From Stentor coeruleus (lineage: Eukaryota; Ciliophora; Heterotrichea; Heterotrichida; Stentoridae), in contig MPUH01000317.1 in the NCBI GenBank assembly GCA_001970955.1, positions 1-64,000 on the forward strand: a stretch of 64,000 nt of DNA, written 5' to 3'. Shown here in pieces: positions 1 through 8,397 of the stretch. The first letter of the stretch is position 1. Every line of letters starts with the position of its first letter. The translations under genes were made by a program, and so were the position numbers. Below the pieces are notes generated by a model. That model saw nothing but the letters and a program-made list of their open reading frames with translations, ran no database searches and was not told where the DNA came from.

Positions 1-229
1 CTCTTTATTTAGGAGGTCTTTACTGTTTCTTTTCCATCTATGAAATATAAGTAAAGAGCTTCAACAATTAAATTTCATAGCCAAACAACCAAAATTATCA
101 TTGATACCCTATAATTAATTTAAAAATTTCTAATTATATAACCCTTTTGCTTTCAAATGCCTAACTATTCCACTGACTCCTATCAATTTTACTTTGCTAC
201 CAATAACAAATACTGATAAGAAATATAAA

Positions 230-2122
230 ATGGGAGGGAAAAAGAAGAAGTCCAAGAAGCAGTTGCAGGAAGAATATGAAAAACAGCAAGAAGAGCTGAA
301 AATGCAGCAAGAACTTGAGCGTATTCGTCTTGAAGAAGAGCAGAAAAAGCGAGAACGTGAGGAAAAGGTCCAGCGAGAGTTAGAAGAAAAGCTCAGGAAA
401 GAAGAGGAAATTCGCCTAGTTGAAGAGAAAACTATACTTAAACCCTGGCTTGAAGGGATATCTCGTGAGCTTCTAGCGATAAAAGAAAAATGTGCTGAAG
501 AAGCCTTATGGTCCAAGTTCATAGAATGCAATCCAATGCCTGACCCGGTAATCGAAAGTCAAATGAACGCTTACATAACCCTAATGGCTGAAACTAAAAT
601 TCCTACTTTAGATCAAGTCTTGGAAAAATGTCAAGAAGCTGAACTTGTAACAAAAAGTATCATAAACTCACTAGCTGATGCCCTTGAGGAAAATGAAATT
701 GAACGTAAAAATTGGTGTCTGTCGTATATAAGGAGAATTAGAGCTTTAGCTAAGCATAAACTTGATGAAACAACTTCATTTATTATGCAGAAAGCTGATG
801 AGTATCTGGTAAAACTTGCTGAACCTTTGTCGTCTAGTGTTGCAGGTGCAGCAAAATTGAAAAGCGTTATGGATCCTATTCCCATAAAAGAAAACTATAT
901 TAAAGCTGCTAAACCTGACTTGAAATCTGGCATTTGGCTTAATTATCAAAATACAGGGCCTAAATTCAAGCCTATTGACTATGAAGAACTGTGTATGTCA
1001 GCTGATTTGCCGAGGCAAATCTTTGAAGAACCTTGTGTAATGAGAGTTTTTTGGACAAGCTATGACTATTTATCTACTTCAACAGAGCAAGCTGATGTTG
1101 TCATTGGAGGTATTTATGAAGTAAATATATACAAATTCCCTGAATTACCGAAAACAGTTAAAGAATGGAAACTTCGTCCTGTGAAAAATCTTGAAATCAC
1201 TTTAACTCCAAGACCTTACCCAAGTGCTGATATTGCTGGTGTGGCTACAGTTAACCCACTAAGAATGGCTTATCAGCTTCCTAGTATCATGTATGTACCT
1301 AATCCTCAAATGGTTAGAATAGCTTTATGGGACTATGATTCCAGTTCATGGACAGAAAATGAAATCTCTGAAATACTATTAAACCCTGAAACCAAGCAAG
1401 TGAACTTCAAAACCAAAAAACTTGCCCCATTTGCCATGCTGTCTTCTAGAATTACTGACTATCCTTATTCATTTTTCTTTATCAGAGCAGTGAGTGATGA
1501 TAAAGTACTTTTAGATATCAAAGGTAAAAGAATAGATATGCAGTTCATTATCACCCCAGGCTATTTAGAGTTTATTAATACAACTAACATCTCAGAACTC
1601 AGATTCTTAGAAGGGCAGAAATTTACTCCTGGAGTCCTTTTATTCCAATTGGCTAATTGTGGGATTTATATTATGCCTGATGAAAGAGACTTTGAAGCTT
1701 GTGGACTAACACCAAAGTCCCAAGAAGCTGAAGAACTTGCAATTCTTGATATATCAATGAATATAAGAACATTTGCATTCCGCAGTACTAAATGGAATAA
1801 GCAAGTTGGTGGGGACATGGTTTTGGCAAGAATTAGAGAAAATCTAGAATATGATTCATTTTTTGCAGAAGATGAAGAACATGATTGGAGAACAGTTAGC
1901 TGGTATCACAATAAATGCTGCCTAACTGGACTTAAAGAAACTTCTGATGAAAAGAAAATCAAGCCTCCTGAAGATATGACAACGCACTTTTTGTTGAATT
2001 TAGTTATGAAAGGACATTGCACAACTGAAGCTGAAAATAGAATGGGTGAGTTGAGAAGTGTACAACTTTCAGATACTGTTAAAAAGGTTCTACGCTTGCT
2101 AAGAATCCTAAGCTTTAATTAG
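230..2122 (+). CDS. DNAI7: DNAI7/CASC1-like axonemal inner-arm dynein-associated protein
   Basis: The 630-aa product starts with a very lysine/glutamate-rich charged helix (residues 1-80, MGGKKKKSKK start) followed by a segment with the W-(x)n-C-(x)-P-x-P-x-x-E-x-x-x-N-x-Y pattern (WSKFIECNPMPDPVIESQMN, about residue 100) that is typical of the CASC1/IC97 N-terminal domain. The rest is a long globular region, as in the family. IC97/DNAI7 proteins are ciliary and associate with inner-arm dynein and tubulin. The start is the ATG at 230; the frame is open a little further upstream but only through a TTG codon. The frame ends with TAG. Length is close to the family norm (human about 700 aa). No intron is needed. 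Family assignment is by motif and overall layout only. Confidence 0.8.
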   Translation: MGGKKKKSKKQLQEEYEKQQEELKMQQELERIRLEEEQKKREREEKVQRELEEKLRKEEEIRLVEEKTILKPWLEGISRELLAIKEKCAEEALWSKFIECNPMPDPVIESQMNAYITLMAETKIPTLDQVLEKCQEAELVTKSIINSLADALEENEIERKNWCLSYIRRIRALAKHKLDETTSFIMQKADEYLVKLAEPLSSSVAGAAKLKSVMDPIPIKENYIKAAKPDLKSGIWLNYQNTGPKFKPIDYEELCMSADLPRQIFEEPCVMRVFWTSYDYLSTSTEQADVVIGGIYEVNIYKFPELPKTVKEWKLRPVKNLEITLTPRPYPSADIAGVATVNPLRMAYQLPSIMYVPNPQMVRIALWDYDSSSWTENEISEILLNPETKQVNFKTKKLAPFAMLSSRITDYPYSFFFIRAVSDDKVLLDIKGKRIDMQFIITPGYLEFINTTNISELRFLEGQKFTPGVLLFQLANCGIYIMPDERDFEACGLTPKSQEAEELAILDISMNIRTFAFRSTKWNKQVGGDMVLARIRENLEYDSFFAEDEEHDWRTVSWYHNKCCLTGLKETSDEKKIKPPEDMTTHFLLNLVMKGHCTTEAENRMGELRSVQLSDTVKKVLRLLRILSFN

Positions 2123-2218
2123 TTTTATTTTCTTTTTTATAGACTTGATACATAAGCATGATTATTAAAGTTTATTAAGCAAAATACAACAAGCTACTGC
2201 AAGTAATAACTATTTTAG

Positions 2219-3382
2219 TTAATCTTCATTAACCTTGAAGAAGGGATTAATGCCTGAAAATTTGAGAAGAGAGTTAAGAAAGCGCTTAAAATCATTAACT
2301 ACTTCACCAAAATTTGGATTTGCTGACTGACTTGTGCCTTGAGAACCTCTACTTGAAACCAAGTTTATAATTTCATTCGGCTCTAGAGACTTGCTATCAT
2401 CTAAATCAAGAAGTTTCATGAAAATACTAATCTGCAAGTCACTGATTTTAATGTTACGGTTTTTGCAAAATTCTATATTATCACAAATAGATTTTAAAAC
2501 TTTTGAAATGTGGTGCTCGTGAAGAGTTCCTCGTTCAGCATGCTCAATTAAGAGTTTTTTCTGGACTAATTGAGCTTCTTGCATAACAAACATGAAAGCT
2601 AAGTAATTTTCTAATGAAACACATCCTTCGACTTTTAGAGATTCAAGTCTGGATAAATACATATCACTTAGTGAGGTTGGCATATAAGCTATAAGAGACT
2701 TAGCAAAATCCTCAGCACTTATGCAATTATTCTCAACTTCGAAGCTGTAAAACTCATAAGTCAATAGTTCTTCTGATATTTTATCTCTGAGTTCCTTGAA
2801 TTCTTCCCATTCAATTGATTCTTTATTGCTGAAAAATTCTTCAAATAAAGTCGAACAAGATTCTTTGAAATCTCTATCTGTAATATTTGTACTTCTTGGG
2901 TCTAAAGCAATCGAATTAGCCAGCCTTTTTCCCTGTGGAGACTTATTTTTAGCTTCAAGCATAACTTCTAAAAACTTTCCCATATTTAGCTTACCACCTT
3001 TCACTTCAAACATCCTCTTAAGCTCTTTAGCAGGAGTACTCAGCAAAACTATAAAGAAAAAGTATTCAGAAAAACTTACTTTTCCATCACGATTTGCATC
3101 GACAGCTTTAATAATGAGAATTTCTCTTTCTTTAAAGAAATTATAATTTGTAGCTGCAGAGTAATTAAAAGGTGTCAGAGCTTTGAATAAGTCTGCTGGA
3201 GTCATGTAGAATTTTTTACCTTCTTTGATTGATGCGAAAGTTTCAAATACTTTTTCTGGAAGAGCATTTTGACGAATTTTATTTTCATAGACACCTCGAA
3301 TGCGCTCTTGGTAAGAAGGAGGCTCTAAAAGCACGAAAGTTGTGCTTAGGAGTGGCGCTGAAGATAATAATAATCTTCTCAT
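2219..3382 (-). CDS. MICU-like mitochondrial calcium-uptake EF-hand protein
   Basis: The 387-aa product carries a YENKIRQ...PEKVFETFA...FYMTPADLFKALTP block (residues 32-71) that matches the conserved region just before the first EF-hand of MICU1/2/3. A canonical EF-hand loop lies at residues 95-106 (D95, N97, D99, E106) and a second at 326-337 (D326, D328, S330, E337), the same wide spacing as in MICU proteins. Between them is the SFSEY...LLSTP stretch typical of the family. The N-terminus is short, basic and hydrophobic (MRRLLLSSAPLL), consistent with mitochondrial import. MICU proteins gate the mitochondrial calcium uniporter in the intermembrane space. The gene is convergent with the DNAI7-like gene, with about 96 bp between stops. 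Which MICU paralogue it represents cannot be decided here. Confidence 0.8.
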   Translation of the reverse strand: MRRLLLSSAPLLSTTFVLLEPPSYQERIRGVYENKIRQNALPEKVFETFASIKEGKKFYMTPADLFKALTPFNYSAATNYNFFKEREILIIKAVDANRDGKVSFSEYFFFIVLLSTPAKELKRMFEVKGGKLNMGKFLEVMLEAKNKSPQGKRLANSIALDPRSTNITDRDFKESCSTLFEEFFSNKESIEWEEFKELRDKISEELLTYEFYSFEVENNCISAEDFAKSLIAYMPTSLSDMYLSRLESLKVEGCVSLENYLAFMFVMQEAQLVQKKLLIEHAERGTLHEHHISKVLKSICDNIEFCKNRNIKISDLQISIFMKLLDLDDSKSLEPNEIINLVSSRGSQGTSQSANPNFGEVVNDFKRFLNSLLKFSGINPFFKVNED

Positions 3383-3752
3383 ATTAATTATAATTAATAA
3401 TAGCGAGAGAATAAATTTTAAATGGTTAATGATCAGTAAGATGCTTCTTTTGGATAGTTTATGAGAAGTATATTTTAAATATAATAAAATACTTGATGAT
3501 AATTATTAGATTATAGTAAACTGATTTGGGGAGTAAATCAGGAAAGCTGTTTATAGTAAAAATGTAAATTAAATTGCTTATTAAAAAACTTAATCATTCC
3601 TGGCTTTTTTATAATTAATTGCATATGAACTTTATAGATATATTATTAATTAGCATTGTTTATTTCTCCACCTTTTCTAGCAACAGTTCAAATTATTTAA
3701 ATCTCCAACTTTAAAATGAAATAAAACCAAATCTCATGCAATCTTTCTATAA
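3383..3752. other. Intergenic, divergent promoter region
   Basis: About 370 bp of AT-rich sequence between two divergently transcribed genes. I see no further reading frame; it presumably holds both promoters, but no motif is recognisable. Confidence 0.5.
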
Positions 3753-4664
3753 ATGAATATATTATTTGGTAAAAGAAAATCTGCTAAAGAGCTGCCTAAG
3801 CGTACTCAAACTCTTAACTCTGCTTTTGCACAAGAAGTCCTTTATTTAGAAGAGCAAGTTAATATGAATTGCACATTACCTGTAGTAACTCGATTGATCG
3901 AGCTTTATACTAAAGCTATAGAAATATATGAAGCTGAAAAGAATCTCAAGCATATTCATTATCAAGAAAGAATGCAGAGCCTACTATCTCGCACTAACGT
4001 GATTCAACTTTTTAAGCAAAATTCAGGACACGTCCCTCAGCGAAAACTATCTATAAATACTTCGCCAATTTGCCAAAATGACTTAATTCCTAAAGCAGAA
4101 ACTCCAAAAGCTATGACTTTAGTTTCGCCCAAAGCCGTGGCATTTAAAGCTAAACTTCAAACTATACCTGAATTGCAAGTTGAAAGAAATTGCGAACAAG
4201 TAATAAAAGAACACACACAGGAAAGCTCAAATATCTCTAGAAAAATACAAGATAACCTAAAAAATCAATCTGAAAGTTTGAGACAGAGACTTATGTTTAG
4301 GAAACAAGCAACAACTCCAAGATATGGCAAGTCATGCTTTGTTTTTGAAGAGCATAGTCAATCAGATATTAGTGCAGGAGAAGCCAAATCTAACCCAGTA
4401 GAAGAGTTCGAGAATGAGCTAGAAGCAATAATGGAAAAATACGTAGAAGAAAAAACTAAAATTAAAAATTTGATTAAAGAAAAATATCAAGAATACTTCG
4501 ATGAGACAAAAACTATAAAAGGTGAAGTCCGAGAGAAATTGATCCAAGAGCTTACAAAGAATATGAACATAGAAATATTCGAAACCCTATCAGAGATTGA
4601 TAAGCTAAGAAATGAGGAAATTGCTACTGCAAGAAAAAAATTACATCAAAATCCTTTATTTTAA
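3753..4664 (+). CDS. Coiled-coil protein with an MIT-like N-terminal helix bundle
   Basis: 303-aa protein. Residues about 25-80 (VTRLIELYTKAIEIYEAEK and the following helix ending SLLSRT) look like the three-helix MIT fold used by VPS4 and other ESCRT/microtubule-associated proteins, but this is inference from helix pattern. The middle (95-205) is polar and probably disordered. Residues 215-300 are strongly heptad-like and charged, so a coiled coil is expected. It lies 56 bp upstream of another coiled-coil gene on the same strand, but there is no sign of co-transcription. The ATG at 3753 is the first in frame. Function is unknown; a cytoskeletal or trafficking adaptor is possible. Confidence 0.65.
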   Translation: MNILFGKRKSAKELPKRTQTLNSAFAQEVLYLEEQVNMNCTLPVVTRLIELYTKAIEIYEAEKNLKHIHYQERMQSLLSRTNVIQLFKQNSGHVPQRKLSINTSPICQNDLIPKAETPKAMTLVSPKAVAFKAKLQTIPELQVERNCEQVIKEHTQESSNISRKIQDNLKNQSESLRQRLMFRKQATTPRYGKSCFVFEEHSQSDISAGEAKSNPVEEFENELEAIMEKYVEEKTKIKNLIKEKYQEYFDETKTIKGEVREKLIQELTKNMNIEIFETLSEIDKLRNEEIATARKKLHQNPLF

Positions 4665-4720
4665 TTAAGCTAACTTAATGGAGTTAATTTAACTTATTAA
4701 GAGATATATTGCATTATAAT

Positions 4721-7700
4721 ATGAAGCAAGAATATGATTATGCAACTACTGAAGAAAGTTATCCGCACTCTCCTGAAGCAGTATCGCCATTATTTAAGAA
4801 TAATCTTTCAAGATTCAATCTTAACAATATGCGAAAGGAAGAGTTGTTAAAATTCACATTGCAGGAAGCTGAAAGCAAATTAGTAGCAGTCCAAGGCCAA
4901 AAGCGAATAATATGCAGAACACTGAAAGAAAAATCTGATATTATTTTAAATTGCATCCAGAAAAACCGAAAAGATATTGAAAAGCTAGAAAATCAAATTC
5001 AAAAATTAGAATCTAACTCAGCTACAATGGCAAACACTATAAAAAGGCATAACAAGCTCAAGGTAGATGCGTTTAAGGCAGCTTTAAAACCGTTGCAGGA
5101 TGTGATAGAAATGCTTGAGACTAGTAAAAATGAATATGATAAAAAAATTGAAAGCATTGATATAAAGCTAAAAAATTTAAGTAAAACAGAAACCGAAATT
5201 TTATCGAATTTAGAAGAAAAAAAATTAGAAGAAAATACAATAACAAAACAAAAAGAAGCACTCATAGGTGCCTTAGATGAAATTGCCATAACCCATCCTT
5301 GGTATTATAGAGAATATGTTACTGATAAAGAAACCAAAGAAGTACTTATAAAAATTAGAGATCAAAAAAAGCACCAAATTGCTAATTTAAACGAAATTGA
5401 TAGTATTATAGATGAACTAACCAAACAAAGCACAATATTAGCCCATGATATTGATATTCTAAAAAGCCAAGAAATTTCAACAGAATCTTTAAGTAAAAAT
5501 GAAATCGAACTCACACAACTAGAAGAATTCCTAAATCTCCAATGCGAAACTTTTGCAGGACCAAAACTTAGTGAAATAATAAGCGAGCTTTGCACATTAG
5601 GGAATTTTCCTATTAACCAAATGATATTCAAAGAGCAGTTTCGGATTATTGAACAAAAAGAATTGGAAATCATAGAAAATGCTAAATATGAACAAGAATA
5701 CTATGAAAAATTGATGATAGAGTTAAGCAAGAATGTTGAAGAGCTAGAAGTGGAAAATTATGCTTTAATCAGTGTCCAGCAAAGTGATAAGAATTTGGAA
5801 AAGAAACTCAAGAAATCAAGAAAAGAATTAGAAGAAACAAGACAAAAGGCAGAATGCTTTATGAAGGATTACAATTCGAAAATACAAATGATTGGAAAAT
5901 GGAAGTCAGAAAATCGAAATATTTTACTTATTACTGATACAGCAAGAATACCAACTGATGAGCAAGTTGTAAACGAATTTTATTTAAAATTAAAACCTTT
6001 TTTTTCTAACTCTGAGCATTGGAGAGCAATGGAAAGTGTTATATTAAGATATGTTGAAAAGGCTAAAGAAAGAGACTGCATTAAAGAGCTCTCAGTTGAG
6101 GGGAAAATGAAGGATGATGGAGTTATTGAATCTAAGACAGAATTATTGAAAAAAATTAAGGCTATTAGAACAACTAAGGAAAGTGAAAAACAGCAGATGC
6201 AAAAATGCTTGGAAAATATTATTCTATCAGAGAAAAAAACATTAAAATCCTTGGAAAATTCTAAACTTGAGTCTGAATCTGCAAAAAAGAATTACTTTAA
6301 AGAGCAACTACAAAAAACTCTATCGCCCAGAAATAATTCATCAAAGAATCAGAAAACATATGGAGAAAAAGCAATGAAGAAAATCAATGAGAAGGAATTA
6401 GCTGAAGTAAAAAATCAATTCGAAAAAGAAAAATTAGAAATAAAAGCTAAGCTTGAAACCCTTTATGAGAGAAAAAAAAATTGGGATGAAACTCTTGAAA
6501 ATCTTAAAAAGGAAATCACTGATAACTATCAAAGTAAACTTAAGTCAGTTCAACAAGAAAAAAACCTACTCAGCATCGAGCAGGAAAAATGCAAAAAAGA
6601 ACTAAACTCTTTGCTTGAAGCCGAAAACGAGGCCAACTTAAAACTAAATGACCTAGCTAAAATTAAGGAAAACGAATTAGTAAAAAATGCTAAATCTGTC
6701 GCGAAAAAGCATGGTGGAGAAATCACAAGTAAAATAGATAAACTCTATGCTCTTCATCATAAAAAAGAATCTGAAATCTGTAGCTTTGAAACAGAACTCA
6801 TCAAACTTGAAGGTGGCCTACATGACAAAGAAACCATCGCTGAACTTGAAATAATTAAAATAAAGTCCAGGATTCAAAACATAAAAGATGAACTTTTCGA
6901 ATTAGAAAAAGCGAAGAAAAAAACTGAAAAACTCGAAAAAACTATAAGTAAAATCGATATTTCACAGTCAGATTTTATTTCTGATATTGAATCTTCATCT
7001 GAAGCCATGGCAATACAGAAAGTACCAATTAGTTTTAAGCGAATGGAGTCTCCAGAAGTAGAAAAAGTTTCAAGTCCTGAACCAAGTAATGATTATTTAG
7101 ATATATATGAAGAAATAAAAGATCAAGATGAAGATAATCTAGAAAGTCCACAATTTACACCGAAATTCAATAATATTAGCCCACGCTTTGAAGATTATGA
7201 CAACATTTCAGATGTAAGTTCTGAAATACCATGCCCAGCTGAACCCAATTATAAATATGATGATTCAGATGCTAAATATAAACCTTTTTTTGATTGCATT
7301 TTACCTTTGCTTGAAGGGACTATCATTTATAAACTGTTCAAAGGGAAGAATTTAAAAACTTTTGACCCATTAGAAGGAAGAGTTTGCATTCCAGAAGAAT
7401 GTGGATATGCAATAAGAAAAATGAAAATTAGTAAACAACTTGGGAAATTAGAAATAAGAAATATAGGTAAAGCTGGAGTTGAAAGCAGTATAATCATTGA
7501 TCAAATTATGGCTATTGTTATACCTACAATTACCAATGATATTATTAGAGCTCGTGGGAAAAATAACGAAGAAGAACAAACATTAGAAAAAAGTGAAGAG
7601 TATAATAAATGTTATAGAAATATGAAAGCTATGGGCAGTGTAGATACAGAATCACCAGCTTTTGTATATAAAGCTAAAGAAACAAACTATTTTCAGTTTT

Positions 7701-7840
7701 TTATAACTTTGAAGAATGGTAGAGTTGATTTTATTGCTGAGGGGCTGAGCGTTTACAAGACCTGGCTGGCTGGGATTAAAATGCTCATTAAAAATAAGAA
7801 AGATTTGGAAAGGCTAAAATTCAAGATTATTCAGATTTAA
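4721..7840 (+). CDS. Large coiled-coil protein with C-terminal PH-like domain
   Basis: 1039-aa product. Residues about 35-765 are almost continuous charged heptads (long runs of E, K, L, I), predicting a long rod. Residues 770-880 are acidic, Ser/Pro-rich linker. The last 150 residues form a globular segment with alternating beta-type strands ending in a helix of the form YKTWLAGIKMLIKN, which is how PH domains close (a conserved Trp in the last helix). A coiled-coil rod with a membrane- or phosphoinositide-binding end is inferred; no catalytic motif is visible. The frame opens at a TTG at 4709, but the first ATG is 4721. I do not recognise a named orthologue; ciliary rootlet or basal-body coiled-coil proteins are candidates. 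Confidence 0.7.
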   Translation: MKQEYDYATTEESYPHSPEAVSPLFKNNLSRFNLNNMRKEELLKFTLQEAESKLVAVQGQKRIICRTLKEKSDIILNCIQKNRKDIEKLENQIQKLESNSATMANTIKRHNKLKVDAFKAALKPLQDVIEMLETSKNEYDKKIESIDIKLKNLSKTETEILSNLEEKKLEENTITKQKEALIGALDEIAITHPWYYREYVTDKETKEVLIKIRDQKKHQIANLNEIDSIIDELTKQSTILAHDIDILKSQEISTESLSKNEIELTQLEEFLNLQCETFAGPKLSEIISELCTLGNFPINQMIFKEQFRIIEQKELEIIENAKYEQEYYEKLMIELSKNVEELEVENYALISVQQSDKNLEKKLKKSRKELEETRQKAECFMKDYNSKIQMIGKWKSENRNILLITDTARIPTDEQVVNEFYLKLKPFFSNSEHWRAMESVILRYVEKAKERDCIKELSVEGKMKDDGVIESKTELLKKIKAIRTTKESEKQQMQKCLENIILSEKKTLKSLENSKLESESAKKNYFKEQLQKTLSPRNNSSKNQKTYGEKAMKKINEKELAEVKNQFEKEKLEIKAKLETLYERKKNWDETLENLKKEITDNYQSKLKSVQQEKNLLSIEQEKCKKELNSLLEAENEANLKLNDLAKIKENELVKNAKSVAKKHGGEITSKIDKLYALHHKKESEICSFETELIKLEGGLHDKETIAELEIIKIKSRIQNIKDELFELEKAKKKTEKLEKTISKIDISQSDFISDIESSSEAMAIQKVPISFKRMESPEVEKVSSPEPSNDYLDIYEEIKDQDEDNLESPQFTPKFNNISPRFEDYDNISDVSSEIPCPAEPNYKYDDSDAKYKPFFDCILPLLEGTIIYKLFKGKNLKTFDPLEGRVCIPEECGYAIRKMKISKQLGKLEIRNIGKAGVESSIIIDQIMAIVIPTITNDIIRARGKNNEEEQTLEKSEEYNKCYRNMKAMGSVDTESPAFVYKAKETNYFQFFITLKNGRVDFIAEGLSVYKTWLAGIKMLIKNKKDLERLKFKIIQI

Positions 7841-7953
7841 CTAAAATATAGATGAATTAATTGTGCTTATATGGATGATTAGTTTTGATAACTTTTGATA
7901 ATTTGAATCAAAAAATATTATATTTTAATTAAGTAGATTGCTTAAACATTGTT

Positions 7954-8104
7954 TATAGTGTAGGAATTTTCTGTTTTATATATGCTCTTTATAGTTAGTT
8001 TTAATTTTTATATATGTCTCAAAAATTGNTATAGTGTAGGAATTTTCTGTTTTATATATGCTCTTTATAGTTAGTTTTAATTTTTATATATGTCTCAAAA
8101 ATTG
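7954..8104. repeat. 75-bp perfect duplication flanking a single N (assembly join)
   Basis: Bases 7954-8028 and 8030-8104 are identical 75-mers separated by one undetermined base at 8029. This is what results when two overlapping contig ends are joined without merging, so the duplication is very probably artificial. The surrounding 7841-8397 region is otherwise AT-rich intergenic sequence without a supported gene. Confidence 0.9.
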
Positions 8105-8397
8105 GGTTAAATAGTAGCTAAACCCTGAAAATTTAAAAGTTTGGCAATAAAAGTTAGGTTAAATTAATAAACTCATTATATTAATTTTATGCTAGCCATA
8201 ATAAATAATAAATGTGGAACCCAAATTAAAGCACAACATATAAGCATGCTTAAAAGCTTTAATGAAATGCTCAATAACCAAATATATAAAATTATATTTA
8301 TTAGTTCCTATGAATTATTAATTGCAACAAAACAAAAAATAATTCTTTTCTAGATTGAAAAGAGATTATATAAATCTCTTAGAAAGAAATTATAATA

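Noticed and set aside
1-229. A plus-strand TTG start at 194 for the DNAI7-like gene
   Set aside because: The ATG at 230 gives the typical lysine-rich start; non-ATG starts are not expected in ciliate nuclear genes.
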